From: Umezawaea endophytica
GTDB lineage: Bacteria > Actinomycetota > Actinomycetes > Mycobacteriales > Pseudonocardiaceae
NCBI RefSeq assembly: GCF_025061645.1
Contig: NZ_JANYMP010000011.1
Span: 238,670-302,669 of the forward strand
DNA length: 64,000 nt
Direction of reading: 5' to 3'
Made by a program: the position numbers and the translations under genes. Below the pieces are notes generated by a model. That model worked only from the letters and a program-made list of their open reading frames with translations, searched no databases and was not told where the DNA came from. Below, piece after piece: positions 30,937-40,063 of this stretch. Position 1 is the first letter of the stretch; each line of letters opens with the position of its first letter.

Positions 30937-32589
30937 CTACCCCGCCGGCACCAGCGCCGTCGCCGCCGACCGGCGGAGCTTCCCCGACGGCGTCTTCGGC
31001 AGGCTGCCCGGCTTCAGCACGACCACCGCGAACGGCCTCAACCCCACGGCGTCCACGACGCGCGAGGTGATCTCCTTGCGCATCGTCTTCTCGACGTCCT
31101 CGTCACCGGCGGACTTCGACTCGACCACGACGGCGAACCGCTCGCGCCGCGTCCCCGCCTCCAGCCGGACGGCGACCGCGTTGCCGGGCCGCACGCCTTC
31201 CACGGAGCACGCCGCGCGCTCGATGTCGGTCGGGTAGATGTTGCGCCCGCCCATGATGATCACGTCCTTGCGCCGTCCGCAGACGACGATCTGCCCGTCG
31301 ACCACGTACCCCTCGTCGCCGGTCTCCAGCCACCCCTCGGCGTTCTGGGTCGCGAGCGGCCCGTCCACGGTCAGGTAGCCGGGCGTGACGGCTTCGCCGC
31401 GCACCCGCAACTGACCCACGTGGCGCTCGGGGAGGACGTTGCGCTCCTCGTCGACCGCCTGCACCTCCAGGCCCGGCACGGGCGGCCCCAGGAGGGGGAA
31501 CGTGCGGGCGTTCGGCGTGTCCTCGGACACCGGCACCGCGCGGTGCTCGGCCTCCAGTTGGTCGGGGTCGATGACGTCGACCGCGAGCCCGGTGAACACC
31601 GGCGCGAACGCCACGGCCAGCGTCACCTCGGCCATGCCGTACGCGCACATGATCGACTCGGGCCGCAGGCCGAACCGCGCGCCCGCGTCGGTGAAGGCGT
31701 GCACGGCGGCCGCGTCGATCGGCTCGGCGCCGTTGAGCGCGAGCCGCATCGACTTCAGGTCGAACGCGTTGTCGTCCTCGACCGTCGACATCCGGCGGGC
31801 GGCGATCGAGTACGCGAAGTTCGGGGCCGCCGTGATGGTGCCCTGGTAGCGGCTGATCAGGTCCGGCCACAGGGTCGGGCGGGCCAGGAAGTCGACCGGC
31901 GTGACCTTGACCAGCTCGATGCCGAAGAGCATCGGGATGGTCAGGAAGCCGACCATGCCCATGTCGTGGAACAGCGGCAGCCACGAGATCATCGTGTCCG
32001 TCGACGTGTCGAGCGCCGCGGCCGTGCGCATCGCGTACGCGTTGGACATCAGGTTGCCGTGGGTGATCCGCACGGCTTTCGGGTCGGCCGTCGAACCGCT
32101 GGTGAGCTGGAGCAGCGCGGTCGCGTCCTCGCCGACCTCGACGGGCGCGGTCAGCGGCTCGCCCGCCAGTTCGTCCAGCTTGCGGTAGCCGATGCCGTGC
32201 TGGTCGAGCACGCCCGCCAGCGCGTCGAAGGGGCTGCCGAGCAGCACCAGCTTCGAGTCGATCATCGAGAGCACCTTGATGGTGTCCGCGGCCCACTCGG
32301 CGAGGTCGGTGCGCGCGGTCGGCTGGTGGAGCATCGTCGTGCTGCCCCCGGCCATCCACACGGCCTGCACGGCGGGCGCGATCTCCGCCGGGTCGGCGGC
32401 CAGCACGGCGACGGCCGCTCCCGGCGACGTCCCGCCCGCCACGAGCCCGCCCGCCAACCTGGCGGCGTGCTCGTGCACCTCCGCCCAGGTGCGGCGCAGG
32501 GGCGCCTTGGGCTCCCCCGTCGTCATCCCCTTGGCCTGACCACCGGGTCCGGTGGCGGTGTCCAGCATCGTGTTCACGAACGTGCTCAT
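30937..32589 (-). CDS. Acyl-CoA synthetase / fatty acyl-AMP ligase (Rv1013-like)
   Basis: An adenylate-forming enzyme of the FadD/FAAL group (550 residues), equivalent in position to M. tuberculosis Rv1013 (annotated pks16). Motifs: P-loop LLQLTSGSTADPKAVRITHG, NGAEPI and YGMAEVTLAV, LETGDEGYV, and the C-terminal catalytic Lys in LPKTPSGKLRR. It would activate a fatty acid with ATP, giving an acyl-AMP passed to CoA or a carrier protein. The ATG at 32587-32589 fits the family N-terminus; the frame continues to 32661. Substrate unknown. Confidence 0.88.
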   Translation of the reverse strand: MSTFVNTMLDTATGPGGQAKGMTTGEPKAPLRRTWAEVHEHAARLAGGLVAGGTSPGAAVAVLAADPAEIAPAVQAVWMAGGSTTMLHQPTARTDLAEWAADTIKVLSMIDSKLVLLGSPFDALAGVLDQHGIGYRKLDELAGEPLTAPVEVGEDATALLQLTSGSTADPKAVRITHGNLMSNAYAMRTAAALDTSTDTMISWLPLFHDMGMVGFLTIPMLFGIELVKVTPVDFLARPTLWPDLISRYQGTITAAPNFAYSIAARRMSTVEDDNAFDLKSMRLALNGAEPIDAAAVHAFTDAGARFGLRPESIMCAYGMAEVTLAVAFAPVFTGLAVDVIDPDQLEAEHRAVPVSEDTPNARTFPLLGPPVPGLEVQAVDEERNVLPERHVGQLRVRGEAVTPGYLTVDGPLATQNAEGWLETGDEGYVVDGQIVVCGRRKDVIIMGGRNIYPTDIERAACSVEGVRPGNAVAVRLEAGTRRERFAVVVESKSAGDEDVEKTMRKEITSRVVDAVGLRPFAVVVLKPGSLPKTPSGKLRRSAATALVPAG

Positions 32590-32744
32590 GGTGGTCAGGG
32601 TAGATCGACCGACCCGTGCGCGCGTCCGCCGAGCTCGATACTTACGGCGCGGACGCCGCAACCACCGTCATTAGGCCATTGGGGCTAATGTTTTCGGCTG
32701 TCATCCGGAGATACTTCCCTGAAAGGGTTTAAAGGGAGGCACGG

Positions 32745-33938
32745 GTGGATCGGGCTGGCCACGACACGAAACATCACCAGCCTGCGCATCCCGCGCCGCT
32801 GCTGAGCGCTGACGACGTCAGCCAGGTGGTGTTCCACCGCCCGCCGGCAGGTGAGCAGGGCTACGACGAGGACCAGGTGGACGACTTCCTGGACCGCGTC
32901 GAGGAAACGTTGCGCAGCAGGGACACCGTCACCGCGCGGGACATCCGGGCGATGCGCTTCCCGGTCGCCAGGCCGGGCGCGGTCGGTTACCACATGACCG
33001 AGGTCGACCTGTTCCTCGAGCTGGTGGCGGAAACGCTGGAATCGACCCCGCAGCGCCGCCAGGCGGTCGCGCCCGCGCTGGGCGCGCACGCGACGTCGAC
33101 CAAGATGCAACCGCCGCCGAGGCTGAAGCCGGAGGACGTCCGAGGGGTCCGCTTCCACAAGCCGCGGGGCGACACCCCCGGCTACCACGAGGGCGAGATC
33201 GACGCGTTCCTCGCCCGCATCGAGGCGACGCTGCGCGGCGAGGACACCCTCACGGCGCTGGAGGTCCAGGAGATCGAGTTCGGCGAGGCCACCGCGGACC
33301 AGTTCGGCTACGACGAGGACGACGTGGACATGTTCCTCGACCTCGTCGTGGTCACCCTGGAGCAGTCGCCGCCGATCCCGGTCAAGCCGAAGCCGGTGGA
33401 GCCGCCGCTGACCGCGCGGGACGTCCGCACCGCGGCGTTCGGCAAGCCCCCTCGGGGCAGGCGCGGCTACCAGGAGTCCCAGGTCGACAAGTTCCTGGAC
33501 CGCATCGAGGACACCCTCCTCGGCCAGGACGACCTCAGCGCGGCGGACGTGCGGGAGATGAAGTTCAGCCGCCCGCTCATCGGCCGCCGGGGTTACGACG
33601 AGGACGAGGTCGACGCGTTCCTCGCCCGCGTGGAGAGACAGCTCGCGGGCGGTCCGGACGTTCCCGGTCGGATCCCGCCCATCACCAGTTGGAAGCAGCT
33701 CCGCCAAGTCCGCCTGCCTCCGGCGGCGGCGCACCAGCGCGGCTACCGGCAGGCGCAGGTGGACCGCATGCTGGAGGAGATCGGCATCGCGCTGGACGGC
33801 ATGCTGGGAGCCACCTCGGCGGACATCACCAAGGTCAGGTTCGCCCACGCCCTCCTCAACGGCCAGGGCTACGACTGCGCCTTCGTGGACGACCTGATGC
33901 CCCGCCTGGCAGCGGAACTCCAACGCCGGGGACGCTGA
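32745..33938 (+). CDS. DivIVA-domain repeat protein (8 repeats)
   Basis: A 397-residue protein made of eight DivI1A-like repeats (about 40-50 residues each), e.g. LSADDVSQVVFHRPPAGEQG, GYDEDQVDDFLDRVEETL, LTARDVRTAAFGKPP and [18 protein letters not shown]. Linkers are longer after the second, fourth and sixth repeats, so the repeats look arranged in pairs. No membrane segment or long coiled coil is present. Such proteins are annotated as DivIVA domain repeat proteins in Actinobacteria; their role in polar growth or division is inferred from the motif. It faces away from the acyl ligase gene and ends at a shared terminator. Confidence 0.85.
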   Translation: MDRAGHDTKHHQPAHPAPLLSADDVSQVVFHRPPAGEQGYDEDQVDDFLDRVEETLRSRDTVTARDIRAMRFPVARPGAVGYHMTEVDLFLELVAETLESTPQRRQAVAPALGAHATSTKMQPPPRLKPEDVRGVRFHKPRGDTPGYHEGEIDAFLARIEATLRGEDTLTALEVQEIEFGEATADQFGYDEDDVDMFLDLVVVTLEQSPPIPVKPKPVEPPLTARDVRTAAFGKPPRGRRGYQESQVDKFLDRIEDTLLGQDDLSAADVREMKFSRPLIGRRGYDEDEVDAFLARVERQLAGGPDVPGRIPPITSWKQLRQVRLPPAAAHQRGYRQAQVDRMLEEIGIALDGMLGATSADITKVRFAHALLNGQGYDCAFVDDLMPRLAAELQRRGR

Positions 33939-33941
33939 ACG

Positions 33942-33983
33942 AGCGGAAGGGCGGCGTTCACGAGAACACCGCCCTCCTCCGCT
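33942..33983. terminator. Bidirectional terminator between convergent genes
   Basis: Imperfect long hairpin (AGCGGA, GGGCGG, GTTC pairing with GAAC, CCGCCC, TCCGCT) between the DivIVA-repeat gene and the ABC-F gene. Confidence 0.7.
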
Positions 33984-34014
33984 GAGCGCACCGCGATCGG
34001 GCGCTCCGGGGACC

Positions 34015-35787
34015 TCAGCCCTCGACCAGCTCCGCGGCGGCCATCCACTGCTCCTCGACCACGGCCACCTCGGCGTGCACGGCCCGCAGCTCCGCGTCCA
34101 GCGCCAGCAGCCGGTCGGGTTCCGTGGCCGCGGCGGCCAGCGCCGCGTGCAGCTCGGCCTCCTTCTTCTGCAAGGTGGTCATCCGCCGCTCCAGCTTGGA
34201 CAGCTCCTTCCGGGCGGCCCGCTGGTCGGCGGCGCTGGACACCGCGACCGGCACCGGAACGGCCTCCCGCGACGCGGCCAGCTCGCGCTGGGAGTCGCGC
34301 CGGAGCAGGTACTCCTCGATCCCGCCGGGCAGGTCCGTCAGCCCGCCGTCGCCGAACAGCGCGACGACCTGGTCGCACACCCGCTCCACCAGGTACCGGT
34401 CGTGCGAGATCACCACCAGCGTCCCCGGCCACGAGTCGAGCAGGTCTTCCAGTTGCTGCAACGTGTCGATGTCCAGGTCGTTCGTCGGCTCGTCGAGCAG
34501 CAGCACGTTCGGCTCGGCCATCAGCAGGCGGCAGAGCTGCAACCGCCGCCGCTCGCCACCGGACAGGTCGGACACCGGCGTCCACTGCTTCTGCGAGGAG
34601 AACCCGAACCGCTCGCCGAGCTGCGACGCGGACATCTCCTGCTTCCCCAGCACCACCCGCCGGGCGACCTCCTCGATCGCCTCCAGCACCCGCATCGACC
34701 CGCGCAGGTCGTGCAGCTCCTGGGTCAGGTGGGCCAGCTTCACCGTCTGCCCCTGGATCCGCCGCCCGCCCTCGGTCTCCCGCTCCCCGGCCAGCAGCCG
34801 CAGCAGCGTCGTCTTGCCGGACCCGTTGACCCCGACCAGCCCGATCCGGTCACCGGGCCCGATCCGCCAGGTCAGGTCCTTGACCAGCGTCCGGTTCCCC
34901 ACCGTCAGGGTGGCGTCCTCCAACTCCAGCACCGTACGGCCCAGCCGCCGCTTCGCGAACGCCAGCAGCTCCACCTTGTCGCGGGGCGCGGGCACGTCGG
35001 AGATCAGCGCCTCGGCCGCGTCGATGCGGTAGCGGGGCTTGGACGTCCGGGCCGGGGCCCCGCGCCGCAGCCACGCCAGCTCCTTGCGGGCCAGGTTCCG
35101 CCGCTTCTCCTCCAGGGTGTCGGCCAGCCGCCCGCGCTCGGCGCGCGCGAAGATCCAGTCCGCGTACCCGCCCTCGTACTGCTCCACCTGGCCGCCGACG
35201 ACCTCCCACGTGCGGGTGCACACGGTGTCGAGGAACCAGCGGTCGTGCGTCACGACCACGAGCGCCGACTTGCGGGCCAGCAGGTGCCCGGCCAACCAGC
35301 GCACGCCCTCGACGTCGAGGTGGTTGGTCGGCTCGTCCAGCACCAGCAGGTCCAGGTCCTGCACCAGTGCGGCGGCCAGCGCCACCCGGCGGCGTTCGCC
35401 ACCCGACATGGTCCCGACCGGCGAGTCCAGGCCGAGCGCGGTGATCCCCAGACCGTCCAAAATGGACCGGACGCGGGGGTCGGCGGCCCACTCGTGCTCC
35501 GCGTCGAACCCGAGCGGGTCGATCACGGAGTGCCGGACAGTGGACCCCTCGGGGAGTTCGGTCCGCTGGGTCACCACGGCCATCGAGAGCCCCCGGTTCT
35601 GGCTCACCCGCCCCGAGTCCGGCTCCTCCAGTCCGGCCAGCACCTCCAAGAGGGTGGTCTTGCCGCCACCGTTGAGCCCCACCACCCCGATCCGATCGCC
35701 GTCGCCGACGCCGAGCGACACCCCGTCCAACAGCGGCCGGACACCGAACGACTTGGACACGGACTCAAGGTTGACCAGGTTGGCCAT
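34015..35787 (-). CDS. ABC-F family ATPase (Uup-like)
   Basis: A cytosolic twin-ATPase protein (590 residues) of the ABC-F group, which act on ribosomes or on DNA-linked processes rather than in transport. First cassette: Walker A GLNGGGKTTLL, signature MSGGERRRVAL; second: GVNGSGKTTLLRLL, LSGGERRRLQLC, LLLDEPTNDLDI. A linker lies between them and a C-terminal coiled coil (about 525-590) resembles Uup. No membrane segments. It lies 42 bases after ispE on the same strand. Confidence 0.93.
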   Translation of the reverse strand: MANLVNLESVSKSFGVRPLLDGVSLGVGDGDRIGVVGLNGGGKTTLLEVLAGLEEPDSGRVSQNRGLSMAVVTQRTELPEGSTVRHSVIDPLGFDAEHEWAADPRVRSILDGLGITALGLDSPVGTMSGGERRRVALAAALVQDLDLLVLDEPTNHLDVEGVRWLAGHLLARKSALVVVTHDRWFLDTVCTRTWEVVGGQVEQYEGGYADWIFARAERGRLADTLEEKRRNLARKELAWLRRGAPARTSKPRYRIDAAEALISDVPAPRDKVELLAFAKRRLGRTVLELEDATLTVGNRTLVKDLTWRIGPGDRIGLVGVNGSGKTTLLRLLAGERETEGGRRIQGQTVKLAHLTQELHDLRGSMRVLEAIEEVARRVVLGKQEMSASQLGERFGFSSQKQWTPVSDLSGGERRRLQLCRLLMAEPNVLLLDEPTNDLDIDTLQQLEDLLDSWPGTLVVISHDRYLVERVCDQVVALFGDGGLTDLPGGIEEYLLRRDSQRELAASREAVPVPVAVSSAADQRAARKELSKLERRMTTLQKKEAELHAALAAAATEPDRLLALDAELRAVHAEVAVVEEQWMAAAELVEG

Positions 35788-35829
35788 CGTGGAAGCGCAC
35801 CTTCAAGTAGGGAGGACGAGAACGAGAAG

Positions 35830-36795
35830 TTAAGCGTGGACCTCGGGCGGCACCGGCCGGGGCGCCTCTTCGGAAGCCACGACGCGCGCACCGGGCATGG
35901 GGCCCTGGGCCACGCGAACGGTCCGGCACACGCCCGCGCCCGCCAGTTCGGCGGCCACCCGCACGGCGGAGTCGGCGTCCGTGCAGAGGAACGCGCACGT
36001 GGGCCCGGAACCGGACACCATGCCCGCGAGGGCCCCCGCGTTGACCCCGGCGCGCAGCGTCCGCCGGAGGTTGGGCCGCAGCGACACGGCGGCGGCCTGG
36101 AGGTCGTTGCCGAGCAGCAGCGCGAGCTGCCTCGGGTCGCCGGACGCGAGCCCTTCGAGGACGGCTTCGGCGGCTCCGACGCGCGGCGGGTTGCCGTCGG
36201 CGCGCAGCCGGTCCAGCTCCACGAACACCTCGGGCGTCGACAGCCCGCCCTTGTCGAACGCGATGACCCAGTGGAACGGGTGCCGCGCGAGCACGGGGAC
36301 GATCTGGTCGCCGCGGTCGGTGCCGAGCGCGGTGCCGCCGTAGAGGGCGAACGGGACGTCGGCGCCGAGGCCGCGGGCGAGGGTGGCCAGCTCGTCGCGG
36401 CCGATCTCCAGCTTCCACAGGGAGGCGAGACCGACCAGTGCGGCGGCGGCGTCGGCGCTGCCGCCCGCCATCCCGCCCGCGACGGGGATGTTCTTGCGGA
36501 TCACCACGCGGACCTTCGGGTCCTCGGGATCGCGCCCCACGTGGGCGGCCAGTGCCTGAACGGCCTTCCACGCGAGGTTCTCCGGGCCGGTCGGCACGGA
36601 GTCGGCGCCTTCGCCGCGCACCTCGACGCCGGGGTCGTCGGCGACCGCCACCGTGACGTCGTCGTGCAGCGACAACGCCTGGAAGATCGTGACCATGTCG
36701 TGGTAGCCGTCAGCGCGGAGGTTCCCGACGGCCAGGTGGAGGTTGACCTTGGCCGGGACGCGGACGGTGACCGGGGGTGGGACTACGGCGAGCAC
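35830..36795 (-). CDS. ispE: 4-diphosphocytidyl-2-C-methyl-D-erythritol kinase
   Basis: Phosphorylates CDP-ME in the MEP isoprenoid pathway. The 321-residue GHMP kinase shows [14 protein letters not shown] at the N-terminus, the ATP loop [17 protein letters not shown] and the C-terminal [12 protein letters not shown]. The GTG at 36793-36795 matches the family start; the frame upstream reads through the next gene and is discarded. In many Actinobacteria ispE directly follows ksgA; here a marR pair and metNIQ lie between them. Confidence 0.95.
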   Translation of the reverse strand: MLAVVPPPVTVRVPAKVNLHLAVGNLRADGYHDMVTIFQALSLHDDVTVAVADDPGVEVRGEGADSVPTGPENLAWKAVQALAAHVGRDPEDPKVRVVIRKNIPVAGGMAGGSADAAAALVGLASLWKLEIGRDELATLARGLGADVPFALYGGTALGTDRGDQIVPVLARHPFHWVIAFDKGGLSTPEVFVELDRLRADGNPPRVGAAEAVLEGLASGDPRQLALLLGNDLQAAAVSLRPNLRRTLRAGVNAGALAGMVSGSGPTCAFLCTDADSAVRVAAELAGAGVCRTVRVAQGPMPGARVVASEEAPRPVPPEVHA

Positions 36796-36887
36796 GACAT
36801 GCAGCCTACGGGCGTTGAGGACGTGTTCGCTCGCATCGGGCTGTAGCGGAGGCCACCCGACCGGGTCGGGTGGCCTCCGCGCACAGG

Positions 36888-37691
36888 TCAGACGGGCAGG
36901 ACGGCCCCGGCGAACTTCTGGTTGATGTAGTCCTTGACCTGCTGCGACTGGAGCAGCGCGAGCAGGTCCTTGATCCTCTTGTCGTCCTTCAGCTCGGCGC
37001 GCGTGACGAGGCCGTTGGCGTTCGGGTTGCCCTCGGCCTTCTCCAGCACGAGCGCGTCCGAGGCGGGCTTGAGGCCCGCGTCGATCGCGTAGTTGCCGTT
37101 CACGACGGACACGTCGGTGTCCTCCAGCGACCGGGGGAGCTGGGCGGCCTCCAGTTCGACGAACTCCAGCTTCTTCGGGTTGTCCTCGATGTCGCGGATC
37201 GTCGCGGTCGCCTCGGTGCCCGCCTTGACCTTGATCAGCCCGTTGGCCTGGAGCAGCTTGAGGCCGCGCGCCTCGTTCGTGGCGTCGTTCGCGACGCCGA
37301 CCTTGGCGCCCTCGGGCAGGTCGGTGAGCTTCTTGTGCTTCTTGGAGTACACGCCGAGCGGTTCCAGGTGCACCGGGCCGATCCATTCGAGCTTGGCGCC
37401 GCTGGACTGCTTGAACGTGTCGAGGTACGGCACGGTCTGGAAGTAGTTGGCGTCCAGCGACCCGTCGACCAGCGCCGTGTTCGGCTGGACGTAGTCGGTG
37501 AACTCGACGACCTCGATCTTGAGGCCCTTCTCCGAGGCCAGGGTGTCGGCCACGTGCTTGAGGATCTCGCCGTGCGGGGTGGGGCTGACACCGACCTTCA
37601 GCGGGGCTGCGGGGTCGGTCGCGGCGGTGGTGCCGCTGCCACAGCCCGCCGCGGTCAGCAGCAGGGCGACGAGGGCAGCACGAATACGCAT
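36888..37691 (-). CDS. metQ: Methionine ABC transporter substrate-binding lipoprotein
   Basis: NlpA/MetQ-family lipoprotein of 267 residues that captures methionine outside the membrane. The signal ends at lipobox TAAGC (Cys17). Family blocks include [31 protein letters not shown] and [13 protein letters not shown]. The ATG at 37689-37691 is the only start that gives a proper signal peptide. Third gene of metN-metI-metQ under a SAM riboswitch. Confidence 0.95.
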   Translation of the reverse strand: MRIRAALVALLLTAAGCGSGTTAATDPAAPLKVGVSPTPHGEILKHVADTLASEKGLKIEVVEFTDYVQPNTALVDGSLDANYFQTVPYLDTFKQSSGAKLEWIGPVHLEPLGVYSKKHKKLTDLPEGAKVGVANDATNEARGLKLLQANGLIKVKAGTEATATIRDIEDNPKKLEFVELEAAQLPRSLEDTDVSVVNGNYAIDAGLKPASDALVLEKAEGNPNANGLVTRAELKDDKRIKDLLALLQSQQVKDYINQKFAGAVLPV

Positions 37692-37755
37692 TGGGTTCCT
37701 TTGGTGAAATCGGCGGTAGCCGACAACTGGTGGTGCGGAAGAGGTTTCGGTCCGA

Positions 37756-38439
37756 CTAGACGGACGCGTGCCTGCGGCGGTCGACCACGCGGGCGGCACG
37801 GGTGAAGCCGAACTGGATCACGGTGGTCACCACGGCGAGCCACGCGACCGTGGCCCACAGGACCCGGTCGTTGAACCGCTGGTAGCCCTCGCGGATCGCC
37901 AGGTCGCCGAGCCCGCCGCCGCCGATGATCCCGGCCATCGCGGAGTAGCCCAGCACGGCGATCACGGTCACGCCGATCGCGTTGATCAAGGCGGGCAACG
38001 ATTCCCGGAGCAGCACGCTGCGCACGATCCGCAGCGTGCTCGCCCCGGTCGTCACGGCCGCCTCGACCACGGCGACGTGCACCTCGGACAGGATGTTCTG
38101 CACCAGCCTGCCGACGAACGGCACGGCGCCGATCGACAGCGGCACGATCACCGCGCTGGTGCCGATCGAGCTGCCGAGCACCAGTCGGGTGAGCGCCGTC
38201 AGCGCGATGAGCAGCACCACGAACGGCATCGACCGACCGAGGTCGGTGATGAAGCCCAAAGCCTTGTGCAGCAACGGTCTGGGCTTCAGCCCACCGGGAG
38301 CGGTGAGCTGGAGCCAGACCCCTACTGGGATGCCGAGCACGGTCGCGACCAGGGTGGAGACGCCCACCATGTACAACGTTTCGCCGGTTGCGTCGACGAG
38401 CATGTCGAACACGGTGGACCAGGGTGTAGCAGTCCTCAC
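37756..38439 (-). CDS. metI: Methionine ABC transporter permease
   Basis: A 227-residue inner-membrane permease with about five hydrophobic segments and the ABC permease EAA-like loop VVEAAVTTGASTLRIVRSVLL, followed by the conserved YSAMAGIIGGGGLGDLAIR typical of MetI. The GTG at 38437-38439 overlaps the metN stop (GTGA). Works with MetN and MetQ. Confidence 0.95.
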   Translation of the reverse strand: MRTATPWSTVFDMLVDATGETLYMVGVSTLVATVLGIPVGVWLQLTAPGGLKPRPLLHKALGFITDLGRSMPFVVLLIALTALTRLVLGSSIGTSAVIVPLSIGAVPFVGRLVQNILSEVHVAVVEAAVTTGASTLRIVRSVLLRESLPALINAIGVTVIAVLGYSAMAGIIGGGGLGDLAIREGYQRFNDRVLWATVAWLAVVTTVIQFGFTRAARVVDRRRHASV

Positions 38440-39446
38440 GCAGCTACTCCCTGCGGGCCCTTGAGGGTGCGCTGCACGGAGGCGCCCGCTTCGGAGATCC
38501 ACTCGAGCGCGGAGTCCGCGCGTTCACCCTTGAGGCCGACGCGGAAGCGCGCGACCGGCGTCTCGGCGAGCCGCGTGAGGCCGCCGCCGAGCAGGTTCAG
38601 CTCGACGCCGAACCGGCTGGTGACCTCGGGCAGCAACGCGCCGACGGCCGCGAAGCCGACCAGCACGACGTCCGCGACGCGGTCGAAACGGCTCTCCGCC
38701 AACGGGTTCTGGTCGATCGCGGGCAGCAGCGACGCGGCCGTGCGGCTCGCGGCGTCCGACACCAGGTCCAGCACCTTGCCGTGCTCCACGACCCGGCCGT
38801 CCTCCAGGACGGCGACGTCGTCGCAGATCCGGCGCACGACGGCCATGTCGTGCGTGACGACGAGCACGGTGATGCCGAGTTCGGCGCGGGCGCGGTCCAG
38901 CACGGTCAGCACGGAGCCGGTCGTGTCGGGGTCGAGCGCGGACGTCGGCTCGTCGGCGAGCAGCACGGACGGACCGGCCGCCAGCGCGCGGGCGACGGCG
39001 ATGCGCTGGCGCTGGCCACCGGAGAGCTGGTCGGGGTAGCTGCCCGCCTTGTCGGTGAGGCCGACGAGGTCCAGCAGTTCGGCGACGCGGTTGCGGCGCT
39101 GCGGTCCCGGTACGCCCGCGGACTCCAGCGGCAGCGCCACGTTGCCCGCGGCGGTGCGCTGCCGGAGCAGCGAATCCCCTTGCGGCACAACGCCGATCTG
39201 CCGACGGGCGGCGCGCAGCGCGGTGCCGTCCAGCGAGACGAGGTCGGTGCCGTCGACGCGGATCGCGCCGCTGTCGGGGCGCTCCAGCAATGCGACGCAC
39301 CGGGCGAGGGTGGACTTCCCGGCTCCGCTCGGCCCGACCACGCCGAGCACGGTGCCCGCCTGGACCTCGAGGCTGACACCGTCCAGGGCCACGACGGGAC
39401 CGGTGCGACCGGCGAATGACTTGGTGAGGTTCTCGACTGTGATCAC
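38436..39446 (-). CDS. metN: Methionine ABC transporter ATP-binding protein
   Basis: ATPase of the MetNIQ importer (336 residues). Walker A GPSGAGKSTLA, signature LSGGQRQRIAVARAL and Walker B VLLADEPTSALD are all intact. A C-terminal NIL domain (about 255-330) is present, which senses methionine and inhibits transport in this family. GTG start with GGAGCG upstream. It is preceded by a leader peptide ORF and a SAM riboswitch. Confidence 0.95.
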   Translation of the reverse strand: MITVENLTKSFAGRTGPVVALDGVSLEVQAGTVLGVVGPSGAGKSTLARCVALLERPDSGAIRVDGTDLVSLDGTALRAARRQIGVVPQGDSLLRQRTAAGNVALPLESAGVPGPQRRNRVAELLDLVGLTDKAGSYPDQLSGGQRQRIAVARALAAGPSVLLADEPTSALDPDTTGSVLTVLDRARAELGITVLVVTHDMAVVRRICDDVAVLEDGRVVEHGKVLDLVSDAASRTAASLLPAIDQNPLAESRFDRVADVVLVGFAAVGALLPEVTSRFGVELNLLGGGLTRLAETPVARFRVGLKGERADSALEWISEAGASVQRTLKGPQGVAA

Positions 39447-39498
39447 GTTTTCGCTCCACGGCTACGCGCGGCGTCGCAGTGCTTGTGGCATGCGACGG

Positions 39499-39529
39499 CC
39501 GTCCTCAATGGACCGTCCGATGAGGACGG
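39499..39529 (-). promoter_or_regulatory. Hairpin in the metN leader
   Basis: Perfect 9-bp stem CCGTCCTCA/TGAGGACGG (39499-39507 with 39521-39529) between the leader peptide and metN. No U tract follows on the minus strand. It could be an attenuator or part of the expression platform. Confidence 0.45.
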
Positions 39530-39576
39530 CGAGGATTCGGGTAGAAGCTAGGGGGTAAGGAGAAGCGTCGGACGAG

Positions 39577-39639
39577 TTAGCGTCGACAGCCCGTGTTGGT
39601 GCGACGGCACTGGTCGACTGTCCGTCGCCTCGTGAGCAT
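39577..39639 (-). CDS. Cys-containing 20-residue leader peptide of metNIQ
   Basis: A short ORF, ATG to TAA, encoding MLTRRRTVDQCRRTNTGCRR. It fits the small actinobacterial leader peptides (pattern RRxVDxCR...CR) found before sulphur-metabolism genes. It lies between the SAM riboswitch and metN. A potential hairpin (GCGACGG/CCGTCGC, 39600-39607 with about 39622-39628) overlaps its Cys codons, so ribosome position could control folding, as in Cys-responsive attenuation. Expression is not proven. Confidence 0.6.
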   Translation of the reverse strand: MLTRRRTVDQCRRTNTGCRR

Positions 39640-39657
39640 TCCCTGCGTGGGCACGTA

Positions 39658-39752
39658 ATCCTCCATCGAGCCTGGCGGAAGCACCTGCCCGCATCCAGCG
39701 GGTGGTTGCTGCGGCGTCAAAGAGCCAGGTCTCTCGGCCGCTCGGGATGGCA
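39658..39752 (-). promoter_or_regulatory. SAM riboswitch (S-box, SAM-I-like) upstream of metNIQ
   Basis: On the minus strand the core reads GAGAGACCTGGCTC, TTTGACGCCGC and AGCAACC, matching the S-box core (GAGGGA..GGCCC, TGAnGCC, GCAACC), followed by an ACCCGC...GCGGG hairpin and the AGGTGC(N)CC...CAGG strand. The closing helix can form between CCATC..GAGC (39741-39750 region) and GCTCGATGG (39663-39671). SAM binding would turn off methionine import, consistent with the downstream genes. Confidence 0.85.
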
Positions 39753-39770
39753 CCACGAGTACACCCGACG

Positions 39771-40063
39771 CGAGCCCGCAAACGCAAGCCCGAATCGCCC
39801 ACAATCTGGGATCGTTCGAGAAGTCACACTTCTGGACCAGCATCCACGCCCGGTTCCGGTACCGAACCAGCGGATCACCGGCCAAACGGCGTACGAACCG
39901 ATGATCAAACGGCGCCCTTACGCCCGAACAGGTGAATCGGGTGAGCCACCCGCCCAGCCCCCGGACCCCCAACCGGCCACCCACCACACCCCGCGAACCC
40001 CGCCCACCCCAGGCCCGAACCAGCACGAACCGTCCCACGAACCAGACACCCGCACACGCGGCA
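39771..40063. other. Unassigned spacer upstream of the SAM riboswitch
   Basis: Between the riboswitch and the convergently reading marR stop I see no credible gene. It should contain the met promoter (minus strand). The part 39950-40060 is C/A-rich on +, similar in style to DNA around the hairpin elements but without an element. Confidence 0.5.

Noticed and set aside
39577..40038. Long minus-strand frame across the SAM riboswitch
   Set aside because: Overlaps a structured RNA; only its last 20 codons (39639-39577) look like a genuine leader peptide.
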